5,679 nucleotides of DNA from Halovenus sp. (lineage in GTDB: Archaea; Halobacteriota; Halobacteria; Halobacteriales; Haloarculaceae): assembly GCA_003551265.1 (NCBI GenBank), contig PUMG01000343.1, positions 1 to 5,679 on the forward strand, read 5' to 3'. How positions within the stretch are numbered: position 1 is the first letter of the stretch; the number at the start of each line of letters is the position of its first letter. Shown here one piece after another: positions 1 to 5,440 of the stretch. The position numbers were made by a program, and so were the translations under genes. Below the pieces are notes generated by a model. That model was not told where the DNA came from. It saw only the letters and a program-made list of their open reading frames with translations, and did not search any database.

Positions 1-373
1 AGAACCCGAGTTCCTCTGGGAACAGTCACCGACGGGGCACGCCCACAAGGTCGAGACACCGACGCTCGTCCTCCACAGCGACGACGACTACCGGACACCC
101 GCCTGTACCGCAGAGCTGTTCTACCGCATCCTCTGCAAACACGACGTCGACACGCGCTTCGTCCGCTATCCCGAGGAGGGGCACGAACTCTCTCGAAGTG
201 GGCAACCCGGCCACATCGTCGACCGCATCGAACGCATCGCTCGCTGGTTCGACGGCTACTCCGAGTATCACGATGTCCCGCGAGCGCTCGACCGTGACGA
301 CGATGCCGACTTGAGCGCGGGTGAAGAGGATGAGGAAAACGAGGGCGAGGACGAAGACGAAGATAGCAAGTGA
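1..373 (+). CDS. S9-family serine peptidase (acylaminoacyl/dipeptidyl peptidase-like), C-terminal part only
   Basis: This reading frame enters from the left edge (first full codon at base 2) and ends at TGA 371-373, giving 123 visible residues. They match the end of the alpha/beta-hydrolase domain of S9 (prolyl oligopeptidase-type) peptidases. The strand-turn PTLVLHSDDDYRTP (residues 20-33) carries the probable catalytic Asp (residue 29). YPEEGHELSRSG (56-67) carries the catalytic His (61), and a helix ending in IARWFD follows. The nucleophile Ser and the beta-propeller would lie upstream, outside the window. After residue 95 comes a tail of almost only Asp, Glu, Ser and Gly, with no recognisable fold, which probably serves as a solubility extension in high salt. 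The enzyme is expected to cleave short or N-blocked peptides in the cytoplasm. It converges with the small gene to its right. The family call is firm; the exact substrate is not known. Confidence 0.85.
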   Translation, partial: EPEFLWEQSPTGHAHKVETPTLVLHSDDDYRTPACTAELFYRILCKHDVDTRFVRYPEEGHELSRSGQPGHIVDRIERIARWFDGYSEYHDVPRALDRDDDADLSAGEEDEENEGEDEDEDSK

Positions 374-401
374 CTGAACGAATCGGTAACTCCTCGCGAT
401 A

Positions 402-422
402 CTGACGGCCAGAATCCGTCAG
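402..422. terminator. Inverted repeat between convergent genes, possible bidirectional terminator
   Basis: CTGACGG (402-408) and CCGTCAG (416-422) form a perfect 7-bp stem with a 7-base loop. It starts 29 bases after the peptidase stop and 17 bases beyond the end of the convergent small gene at 439. A short T-containing stretch (ACTTTGTT, 424-431) follows on the plus strand. A second CGTCAG copy (432-437) could pair alternatively with the left arm. Archaeal termination relies mainly on T tracts, which are weak here, so the terminator role is inferred from position and symmetry. Confidence 0.45.
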
Positions 423-438
423 GACTTTGTTCGTCAGT

Positions 439-561
439 TCACTCCCCCTCTGCTTCCGAGCTACTCACTGTCTTGCACACTGGACAGTGAGGATTGATAT
501 GTTTGTTGAACGTCCGTCCACAGTTACAGCAGTCTCGAAGCGCCCCCCCGTTTCGACCCAT
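439..561 (-). CDS. Small CxxC/CxxC probable zinc-finger protein, 40 residues
   Basis: On the minus strand, ATG at 561-559 opens a frame that closes with TGA at 441-439, encoding 40 residues. Cysteines occur as C11-C12-N-C14 and C26-P-V-C29, with H21 and H25 between them. This is the two-knuckle spacing of a zinc ribbon or treble-clef micro-protein, and the CPxC knuckle is typical of the small haloarchaeal zinc-finger proteins. The C-terminal tail is acidic (SSSEAEGE). Nothing else is recognisable: no membrane segment and no signal peptide. No in-frame start exists immediately upstream, so ATG 561 is the likely start. The gene follows the epimerase gene on the same strand after a 64-base AT-rich gap, so it probably has its own promoter. 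It also carries a run of seven G at codons 5-7 (543-549), which is prone to slippage. Function is unknown; nucleic-acid or protein binding is a guess from the fold class. Confidence 0.65.
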   Translation of the reverse strand: MGRNGGALRDCCNCGRTFNKHINPHCPVCKTVSSSEAEGE

Positions 562-564
562 TAT

Positions 565-583
565 AGAATAAACCAGAATAAAC
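565..583. repeat. Tandem 9-base direct repeat upstream of the small zinc-finger gene
   Basis: AGAATAAAC occurs at 565-573 and again at 575-583, separated by one base, giving a 10-base period (about one helical turn). On the minus strand this reads GTTTATTCT twice, ending just before the ATG at 561. Same-face spacing so close to a start codon suits a protein-binding site or a duplicated promoter element. It could also be chance in an AT-rich gap. Confidence 0.5.
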
Positions 584-591
584 GGTAATAA
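577..591 (-). promoter_or_regulatory. Probable promoter of the small zinc-finger gene
   Basis: Read on the minus strand, TTATTA (591-586) is centred about 27 bases before the ATG at 561. That is where a haloarchaeal TATA box sits for a leaderless message. A second AT-rich element, TTTATT (582-577), lies closer. The gap is clearly more AT-rich than the flanking genes. Which box is used cannot be decided from sequence. Confidence 0.35.
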
Positions 592-625
592 CGGTTACTA
601 TCTCTGGAACCCCAAGCGCGTCACG

Positions 626-1552
626 CTACAGCTCCTCGATTAGTTCACACGCTGCCTGTCTGACGGCATCGTCGCTCGACTGTGATGGTTCCCAGCCGAG
701 TCCAGCGAGTTTCTCGACAGACAGTCGCATCCGTGGGACATCGCCGGTCCAGCCACGCTCACCACCCGTGTGTTCGTACGTCGGCTCCAGGCCGAGTTCC
801 TCGCTCACGATGGCCGCGATTCTGTCGACCGACGTGGTCGTCCGCGTGCCGAGGTTGAACACATTCAGGTCGTCGTCGGCCTCACGGACGACGAAACACA
901 TCGCATCGAGGCACTCGGTGACGTGCATGTACGACTTCTCCTGTCTGCCGTCGCCGAGAATACCCAGTCTGTCGGGATTCTCGCGGAGCTTGTCGATGAA
1001 ATCGGGGATGACGGCACCCCGGAGACGCGGACCGACAACGTTGGCGAAGCGAAACACCCACGCCTGGATTCCGTGGCTGTGGGCGTACGTCGAAACCAGC
1101 CCTTCTTCGGCGAGTTTGCTCGCACCGTAGGGACTGATCGGCTCCAGCGGTGCGAAATCCTCCGGTGTCGGCCGAGGAGCCTCGCCGTACACTGTGGAAG
1201 AGGAGGTGTAGACGAGTCGGCCGACGTCGGTCTCGTCCATCCGTTCGAGAACGTTGTACGTCATTGCAGTGTTGTCCTCGAACTGTCTCCGGGGGTGGTC
1301 AGTGTTGACGGCCTTTGCGGCGGCGAAGTGAAACACTGCGTCGGTGTCGGGTGTGATGGCGTCGGCAACGACAGCAGGGTCGGTCAGGTCACCCTCGCGG
1401 AAGGCCGCTTTCTCCGGGACAAACTCCTGGTGTCCATTCGAGCAGTCGTCGACGACGAGCACGTCGTTGTCTGCTGTGAGGCGGTCTGCGAGGTGTGAAC
1501 CGACGAATCCTGCCCCGCCAGTGACGACCAGTCGCTTTCCGCTGAGGTCCAT
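626..1552 (-). CDS. NAD-dependent sugar-nucleotide epimerase/dehydratase (UDP-glucose 4-epimerase-like, extended SDR)
   Basis: This 308-residue protein is an extended short-chain dehydrogenase/reductase. The Rossmann NAD site is TGGAGFVGSH (11-20), with the acidic VVDD (33-36) that selects NAD(H) over NADP(H). HFAAAK (75-80) follows the fourth strand. The catalytic set is TSSSTVYGE (116-124) and PYGASK (141-146), giving Tyr142 and Lys146 of the YxxxK motif. GDGRQEKSYMHV (201-212) and the late GWTGDVPRM segment are typical of the GalE/NDP-sugar epimerase substrate domain. It probably interconverts UDP-hexoses, or otherwise modifies a nucleotide sugar for surface glycans or N-glycosylation in the cytoplasm. 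The ATG at 1552 starts only ten residues before the glycine-rich motif, as is normal. No other glycan gene is visible nearby, so the exact sugar is uncertain. It is transcribed away from the aminotransferase gene, and I could not find a convincing TATA box for it. Confidence 0.88.
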   Translation of the reverse strand: MDLSGKRLVVTGGAGFVGSHLADRLTADNDVLVVDDCSNGHQEFVPEKAAFREGDLTDPAVVADAITPDTDAVFHFAAAKAVNTDHPRRQFEDNTAMTYNVLERMDETDVGRLVYTSSSTVYGEAPRPTPEDFAPLEPISPYGASKLAEEGLVSTYAHSHGIQAWVFRFANVVGPRLRGAVIPDFIDKLRENPDRLGILGDGRQEKSYMHVTECLDAMCFVVREADDDLNVFNLGTRTTTSVDRIAAIVSEELGLEPTYEHTGGERGWTGDVPRMRLSVEKLAGLGWEPSQSSDDAVRQAACELIEEL

Positions 1553-1612
1553 ACGCCTGTCTCTGGACGCGTACCAATGTGTGTTTTGGACTGTCTGTCG
1601 CCGAACGATTGG

Positions 1613-1622
1613 TTCGTACGAA
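1613..1622. repeat. 10-bp perfect palindrome in the divergent intergenic region
   Basis: TTCGTACGAA reads identically on both strands. It overlaps a small inverted repeat, CGAAC (1602-1606) with GTTCG (1612-1616). It lies between the divergent epimerase and aminotransferase genes, about 60 bases from the first start codon and 84 bases from the second. A regulator dimer could bind here. The rest of the 153-base gap shows only the aminotransferase promoter. Confidence 0.4.
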
Positions 1623-1676
1623 GGAATTTCTGCTGATGTGTTAGCCTACACGAAGGAAAAAAGACGAATCGCGATG

Positions 1677-1684
1677 TCTTTTGA
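1677..1684 (+). promoter_or_regulatory. Probable TATA box of the aminotransferase gene
   Basis: TCTTTTGA is centred about 26 bases before the ATG at 1706, the distance expected for a leaderless haloarchaeal transcript. A purine-rich stretch (GAAGGAAAAAAGACGAA, 1652-1668) precedes it and may include the TFB-recognition element. There is no Shine-Dalgarno sequence before the start codon. Confidence 0.42.
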
Positions 1685-1705
1685 CCCCCACGTTCAAGCG
1701 CCAAC

Positions 1706-2884
1706 ATGGAGCAACCAGACGTTAGCGAGTTGACGCCGCCGCAGCGGACACTGATGGGACCGGGACCGAGCGACGTACACCCACGCGTGCTCCGAGCGAT
1801 GAGTACTCCGCTCGTGGGTCATCTCGACCCGGCATTCGTCGATATCATGGACGAAGTGCAGGAGCTGCTGCGGTACACCTTCCAGACGGACAACGACTGG
1901 ACGATTCCCGTGAGCGGAACGGGTTCGGCGTCGATGGAGACGGCGTTTGCCAACCTCACCGAACCTGGTGACACCGTACTGGTTCCCGGCAACGGGTACT
2001 TCGGCGAGCGGATGGCCTCGATGGTGCGCCGGGCGGGCGGCGAACCGGTCTTCGTCGATGCACCCTGGGGTGAACCGCTCGACCCCGACGACGTGGCGGT
2101 GGCGTTCGACCGTCACCAGCCCGACCTGTTCGGCTTCGTTCACGCCGAGACCAGCACCGGTGTATTACAGCCCGACGTTCCGGAACTCACCACAATCGCC
2201 CACGAACACGACGCGCTCGTCGTTGCCGACTGTGTCACCTCCCTCGGCGGGGTTGCACTTCGTGTCGACGAGTGGGATGTCGACGTTGCTTACTCCGGCC
2301 CACAGAAGTGTCTCAGCTGCCCGCCGGGAGCGAGCCCGCTGACGCTCTCCGACGCCGCTGTCGAGCGAGTGTTCGACCGCGAGACGCCAGTCAGGTCGTG
2401 GTACCTCGACCTGACCGAACTCGGCGGGTACTGGGGTGAGGAACGAACCTACCACCACACCGCGCCGATAACGAACGTCTACGCGCTTCGAGAGGCGCTC
2501 CGCCTCGTCGCTGAGGAGGGTATCGAACAGCGGTGGGAACGCCACGAGCGGGTTGCGGGTGCACTCCGTGCGGGTGTCGAGTCGATGGGACTCGAACTCG
2601 AACCTGAACCGGAATGCTGGCTGCCGAGTCTGAACGCAGTTCGCCTGCCAGAGAACGTCGACGACAGCGCCGTCATCGACCATCTGCTGTCTGTGTACGA
2701 CATCGAGGTGGCGTCGGGGCTTGGCGACCTCGCAGGTGAGATTCTCCGCATCGGCTGTATGGGCTACAGCGCCAGGCCGACGAACGTCGTTTCGCTGCTT
2801 GCTGCACTGGGTGACGCACTGGAAGCCCAGCACGTCGATGTTGACGCTCGCGCTGGTGTCGGTGCCGCGATGGAGCGACTGTAG
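1706..2884 (+). CDS. Class V PLP-dependent aminotransferase, alanine/serine-glyoxylate aminotransferase type
   Basis: This 392-residue protein is full length for fold-type I, class V aminotransferases. The N-terminal MGPGPSDVHPRVLRAM (17-32) is the family signature. SGTGSASMET (70-79) forms the phosphate-binding turn, and HAETSTG (146-152) contacts the cofactor. VADCVTSLGG (173-182) supplies Asp175, which binds the pyridine nitrogen. SGPQKCLSCPPG (197-208) supplies Lys201, the Schiff-base lysine. YHHTAP (249-254) is the usual loop from the partner subunit. LRIGCMGY (347-354) supplies Arg348, expected to bind the substrate carboxylate. In this family the enzyme moves an amino group from alanine or serine to glyoxylate, giving glycine and pyruvate or hydroxypyruvate, in the cytoplasm as a dimer. 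The next gene, malate synthase, also uses glyoxylate, which supports this reading. The amino donor cannot be told from sequence. The ATG at 1706 fits the promoter spacing. Confidence 0.87.
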   Translation: MEQPDVSELTPPQRTLMGPGPSDVHPRVLRAMSTPLVGHLDPAFVDIMDEVQELLRYTFQTDNDWTIPVSGTGSASMETAFANLTEPGDTVLVPGNGYFGERMASMVRRAGGEPVFVDAPWGEPLDPDDVAVAFDRHQPDLFGFVHAETSTGVLQPDVPELTTIAHEHDALVVADCVTSLGGVALRVDEWDVDVAYSGPQKCLSCPPGASPLTLSDAAVERVFDRETPVRSWYLDLTELGGYWGEERTYHHTAPITNVYALREALRLVAEEGIEQRWERHERVAGALRAGVESMGLELEPEPECWLPSLNAVRLPENVDDSAVIDHLLSVYDIEVASGLGDLAGEILRIGCMGYSARPTNVVSLLAALGDALEAQHVDVDARAGVGAAMERL

Positions 2885-2935
2885 CATCGACCACTACTGT
2901 GCAACATTCGACGTGGTATTTGCACTGACCACAAG

Positions 2936-2965
2936 TATAAAGCATCAAACAGCCCGAATAGAGGT
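2936..2965 (+). promoter_or_regulatory. Probable promoter and start-site context of aceB
   Basis: TATAAA (2936-2941) lies about 33 bases before the ATG at 2972, which predicts transcription start near 2964 and a leader of only a few bases. GAGGT (2961-2965) resembles a Shine-Dalgarno sequence at suitable spacing, but it would be largely or wholly outside such a short message. This separate promoter in the 87-base gap suggests aceB can be transcribed independently of the upstream aminotransferase gene. Confidence 0.5.
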
Positions 2966-2971
2966 TGTACT

Positions 2972-4276
2972 ATGAGGGTTGATACACATCAGCACACCCG
3001 GTCGTTCGTGCGGACGTTTTTCACCTCCCCGACGGCAGTCGAAGGCGAAGAAGACTCCGCGAAGCTGTTGCGCGGCGCGGTCGGACTACGCGGGATGCAG
3101 GCACCCGACGTCTGGGTCCCCGACAACGAGGACGCGACTGCGCCCTCGATGCGTGACGAGGGTGTCGAGAACATCATCGAGGTGGTTTCCGAACACGGCG
3201 CAGAGTTCCCCGGCGAGATTCACCCCCGCGTCGTCTGGCATCGCGACGACCCCGGGACGCGACACCAGGGACTCCAGCACATGCTCGAAATCGCCAACCC
3301 CGAACACGGCGCAATCGAGCACATCGACGGCTTCGTCATCCCCGAGGTGGGCGACCTCGACGACTGGAAAAAGGCCGACGAGTTCATGACCATCGTCGAG
3401 AACGAGCACGGACTCGAAGAGGGGAGTCTCGCAATGTCGGTCATCATCGAGTGTGGCGAATCCGAACTCGGGATGGGTCGACTCCGAGACGAGATGGGCA
3501 AGCCCTCGAACAATCTCCAGCGGCTGTTCATGCTCGTCAACGGCGAGGTCGACTACACGAAGGATATGCGCGCAATCACACCGACAGGCGACCTGCCCCC
3601 GTGGCCGGAACTCCGCCACAACACCTCGCGTGCGGCAAGCGCAGCAGGTCTCATCGCGGTCGACGGCCCGTACGACGACATCCGCGATGTCGAGGGCTAC
3701 CGCGAGCGGATGCGCGACAACCAGGCCAAAGGACAACTCGGCATCTGGTCATTGACGCCCGGACAGGTCGTCGAGGCCAACCTGTCCCCGCTCCCGCCCC
3801 AGACCGGAAGCTGGCTGCTCGAAGCGGGCGGCCGGGAGGTCGAACTCAGGTCGGATGGTGACACGCAGATTTACGACGGTGACGACATCTCGCTCGCCGA
3901 GACCGACGACGGCTACGTGCTCACCGCGGACGGAAAAGATCACGAACTCGACGAGGAGGCGTTGCACAACGAGTTGCTCGACAGGATGGCGTACGTCCCG
4001 AGCCTGTCTGATATCGTCGATTCGATGGAGGAGTTCGAGGCCGCAAAAGAGGCAGGCCGCGGTGCGATTGCGATGACCCGCGCCACGACGGTCGCCATCG
4101 ACGGCATCAAAGTCGACATCAGCACCGACCGTATGTGGGACGAAGCCACCTACCAGGCGGCGATGACGCCGATTGCGCTGTTTCAGGACGTCTACGAACA
4201 CCGCCCCGACCAGCACGAAGAACTCGGTGAGCGCTACAGCGAGGATGTCGTCGAACGAGCGATGAACGTCGGATAG
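2972..4276 (+). CDS. aceB: Malate synthase, haloarchaeal type (HpcH/HpaI aldolase-citrate lyase superfamily)
   Basis: This 434-residue protein matches, from memory, the haloarchaeal malate synthase characterised in Haloferax volcanii. That enzyme is unrelated in sequence to bacterial AceB/GlcB and belongs to the CitE/malyl-CoA lyase superfamily. It condenses glyoxylate with acetyl-CoA to malate and CoA, in the cytoplasm, needing Mg2+. Visible landmarks are GLRGMQAPDVWVPDNEDA (38-55), GFVIPEVGD (120-128), SVIIECGESELGMG (146-159) with acidic metal-ligand candidates, NGEVDYTKDMRAITPTGDLP (170-189), GLIAVDGPYDDIRD (206-219), SLTPGQ (240-245) and RMWDEATYQAA (387-397). Residues about 255-335 form a more variable acidic insertion. 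Length and both ends agree with the known enzyme, so it appears complete. It sits 87 bases after a glyoxylate-type aminotransferase. It serves either the glyoxylate bypass or the methylaspartate cycle; isocitrate lyase is not in view, so the pathway is undecided. The C-terminal frame stays open past the TAG stop (see findings). Confidence 0.9.
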   Translation: MRVDTHQHTRSFVRTFFTSPTAVEGEEDSAKLLRGAVGLRGMQAPDVWVPDNEDATAPSMRDEGVENIIEVVSEHGAEFPGEIHPRVVWHRDDPGTRHQGLQHMLEIANPEHGAIEHIDGFVIPEVGDLDDWKKADEFMTIVENEHGLEEGSLAMSVIIECGESELGMGRLRDEMGKPSNNLQRLFMLVNGEVDYTKDMRAITPTGDLPPWPELRHNTSRAASAAGLIAVDGPYDDIRDVEGYRERMRDNQAKGQLGIWSLTPGQVVEANLSPLPPQTGSWLLEAGGREVELRSDGDTQIYDGDDISLAETDDGYVLTADGKDHELDEEALHNELLDRMAYVPSLSDIVDSMEEFEAAKEAGRGAIAMTRATTVAIDGIKVDISTDRMWDEATYQAAMTPIALFQDVYEHRPDQHEELGERYSEDVVERAMNVG

Positions 4277-4288
4277 GACGAATGTGAG

Positions 4289-4396
4289 CTGCTGGCGTCT
4301 GGCGACGTGCTGGCGTCTCTCGACGTGCTGGCGTCTCTCGACGTGCTGGCGTCTCTCGACGTGCTGGCGTCTCTCGAAGTACTGACGTCTCTCGAC
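4289..4396. repeat. Tandem array of six 18-bp repeats
   Basis: Six contiguous 18-base units have the consensus GTGCTGGCGTCTCTCGAC. Units 2-4 (4307-4360) are identical and unit 5 differs at its last base. Unit 6 (4379-4396) has two substitutions. Unit 1 (4289-4306) differs at its first base and at two internal bases. Each unit junction contains GACG and CGTC arms around a 6-base centre, so the array has repeated dyad symmetry. It lies 12 bases after the malate synthase stop and about 30 bases before the promoter of the next gene. There are no spacers, so it is not a CRISPR array. The identical central units and diverged ends are what replication slippage would produce. A role as a multi-copy protein-binding site or an mRNA 3'-end structure is possible but unproven. 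Confidence 0.93.
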
Positions 4397-4428
4397 GTGT
4401 TTATCTCACACACAACCAGCACACCTTC

Positions 4429-4434
4429 TTTAAT
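4429..4434 (+). promoter_or_regulatory. Probable TATA box of the DUF3179 gene
   Basis: TTTAAT is centred about 25 bases before the ATG at 4456, fitting a leaderless transcript. A second AT-rich element, TTTATC (4399-4404), directly abuts the tandem repeat but is about 54 bases from the start, so it would give a longer leader. No Shine-Dalgarno sequence stands before the ATG, which supports the nearer box. Confidence 0.48.
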
Positions 4435-4455
4435 CGGCCATACAAATGGGCGGAT

Positions 4456-5412
4456 ATGGACGTGAGAGAGGTTCTCGAACCGGACGCCATCCCGAGTATC
4501 GACGACCCGTCGTTCGGAGAGACGTATATCGGCACCGACGACGACCAGATGCTCGTCCTCGACGCCGAGGTTCCGAAGGCGTACCCGCTTCGTATCCTGA
4601 ACTTCCACGAAATCGTCAACGACACTGTCGACGGCGACCCGGTGGCAGTGACGTGGTGTCCGCTGTGTGCCAGCGCTGTCGTCTACGAACGAACTGTTGC
4701 GGGGCGGGTGGTAACGTTCGGAGTCTCGGGCAAACTCGCCGATGACGACCTCGTGATGTACGACCGCGAGACGAACTCGGAGTGGAAACAGTCATGTGGC
4801 GTGTGCATCGCGGGCGAGTTTGAGGGCGACGAACTCACGGTCAGACCCGCGAGTATCATCACGTGGGGGTCGTTCACGGAGCAGTATCCTGAAGGCGAGG
4901 TTCTCCAGCCGACGACGATGGAGAGTGAGGCTGCTAGCGACGACGACAACCCGGCCCCCATAGAGTATCTGGCGAACCCCTACGAGGCGTACTTCGAGAG
5001 CGAGGAGTTCGGTCTCCTGGCCCACCGTGAGGGTGAGGGTCGGTCGTGGGACCGCGAGGACATCCACCCCAAAGAAGTCGTCCTCGGCATCGAACTCGGC
5101 GGAGAGACTGTCGGATATCCCGAGCGTCGTGTTCGGGAGGCCGGGGGTATCGTGACGGATACGGTGGGAAGCCGTGACATCGTCGTGGTCGCCACTGCGA
5201 AGGGACTCCACGCGTTCGAGAACCCTGGGTACGAGTTCGAGTTGCTGGCGTCCGGCGAGGTTCGGGCCGATGAGACGGTCTGGAATCCGGCAACGGGCGA
5301 GAGCGAGGATGGAAAACGGCTCGAACGCATCCCCACACGCCAGTTATTCGCGTTTACCTGGCAGGATGACCATGGACGCGATGCGTTCTATCTCGACAGT
5401 TCTGAGTACTGA
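4456..5412 (+). CDS. DUF3179 domain-containing protein
   Basis: This 318-residue protein belongs to the DUF3179 family, whose function is unknown. The family hallmark is DPVAVTWCPLCASAVVYER (61-79), with Cys68 and Cys71. It is followed by GRVVTFGVSGKL (83-94) and DLVMYDRETNSEWKQ (98-112). A second pair, Cys114 and Cys117 (SCGVC), follows at once; I recall a Cys-poor GEAI-like sequence there in many relatives. ITWGSFTEQYPEGEVLQP (135-152) is also typical. A hydrophilic linker (about 155-166) leads to a C-terminal half with KEVVLGIELGG (206-216) and a beta-rich end, also common in this family. No signal peptide or membrane helix is visible, so it should be cytoplasmic. Two CxxC pairs suggest metal binding or thiol redox chemistry, but no reaction can be assigned. 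ATG 4456 is preferred because an ATG at 4446 is out of frame. It has its own promoter and is probably not co-transcribed with aceB. Confidence 0.85.
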   Translation: MDVREVLEPDAIPSIDDPSFGETYIGTDDDQMLVLDAEVPKAYPLRILNFHEIVNDTVDGDPVAVTWCPLCASAVVYERTVAGRVVTFGVSGKLADDDLVMYDRETNSEWKQSCGVCIAGEFEGDELTVRPASIITWGSFTEQYPEGEVLQPTTMESEAASDDDNPAPIEYLANPYEAYFESEEFGLLAHREGEGRSWDREDIHPKEVVLGIELGGETVGYPERRVREAGGIVTDTVGSRDIVVVATAKGLHAFENPGYEFELLASGEVRADETVWNPATGESEDGKRLERIPTRQLFAFTWQDDHGRDAFYLDSSEY

Positions 5413-5414
5413 CA

Positions 5415-5432
5415 AAACGGAATAATACGTTT
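5415..5432. repeat. Short inverted repeat downstream of the DUF3179 gene
   Basis: AAACG (5415-5419) and CGTTT (5428-5432) flank an AT-rich 8-base centre (GAATAATA). It begins two bases after the DUF3179 stop and ends nine bases before the TATA box of the next gene. It could help end the upstream transcript or be part of the control region of the downstream regulator. The stem is short, so chance is possible. Confidence 0.3.
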
Positions 5433-5440
5433 AGAAAAGG

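Noticed and set aside
770..1498. Long plus-strand open frame (242 codons) opposite the epimerase gene
   Set aside because: It lies fully antisense to a gene with clear SDR motifs. Long antisense frames are expected in GC-rich haloarchaeal DNA, and its product shows no recognisable domain.
1553..1600. TATA box for the epimerase gene on the minus strand
   Set aside because: The region about 27 bases upstream of its start (around 1575-1590) has only a weak AACACACA-like stretch, so I could not support a promoter call.
2165..2887. Minus-strand open frame (240 codons) opposite the aminotransferase gene
   Set aside because: The aminotransferase on the other strand has all catalytic motifs, and this product is rich in Arg/Val with no domain, as antisense shadows are.
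3086..3736. Minus-strand open frame (216 codons) opposite aceB
   Set aside because: Antisense to a strongly recognised malate synthase; composition reflects the complement of acidic codons.
4289..4396. CRISPR array
   Set aside because: The 18-base units are directly contiguous with no unique spacers, and no cas genes are nearby.
4234..4608. Minus-strand frame with TSRDAS repeats across the tandem array
   Set aside because: The repeat length is a multiple of three, so frames stay open by construction. The ends of this frame overlap aceB and the DUF3179 gene in antisense, and no start context supports it.
4446..4745. Plus-strand frame starting at ATG 4446
   Set aside because: It overlaps the start of the DUF3179 gene in a different frame and encodes an Arg-rich product with no domain. 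The DUF3179 frame carries the family motifs.
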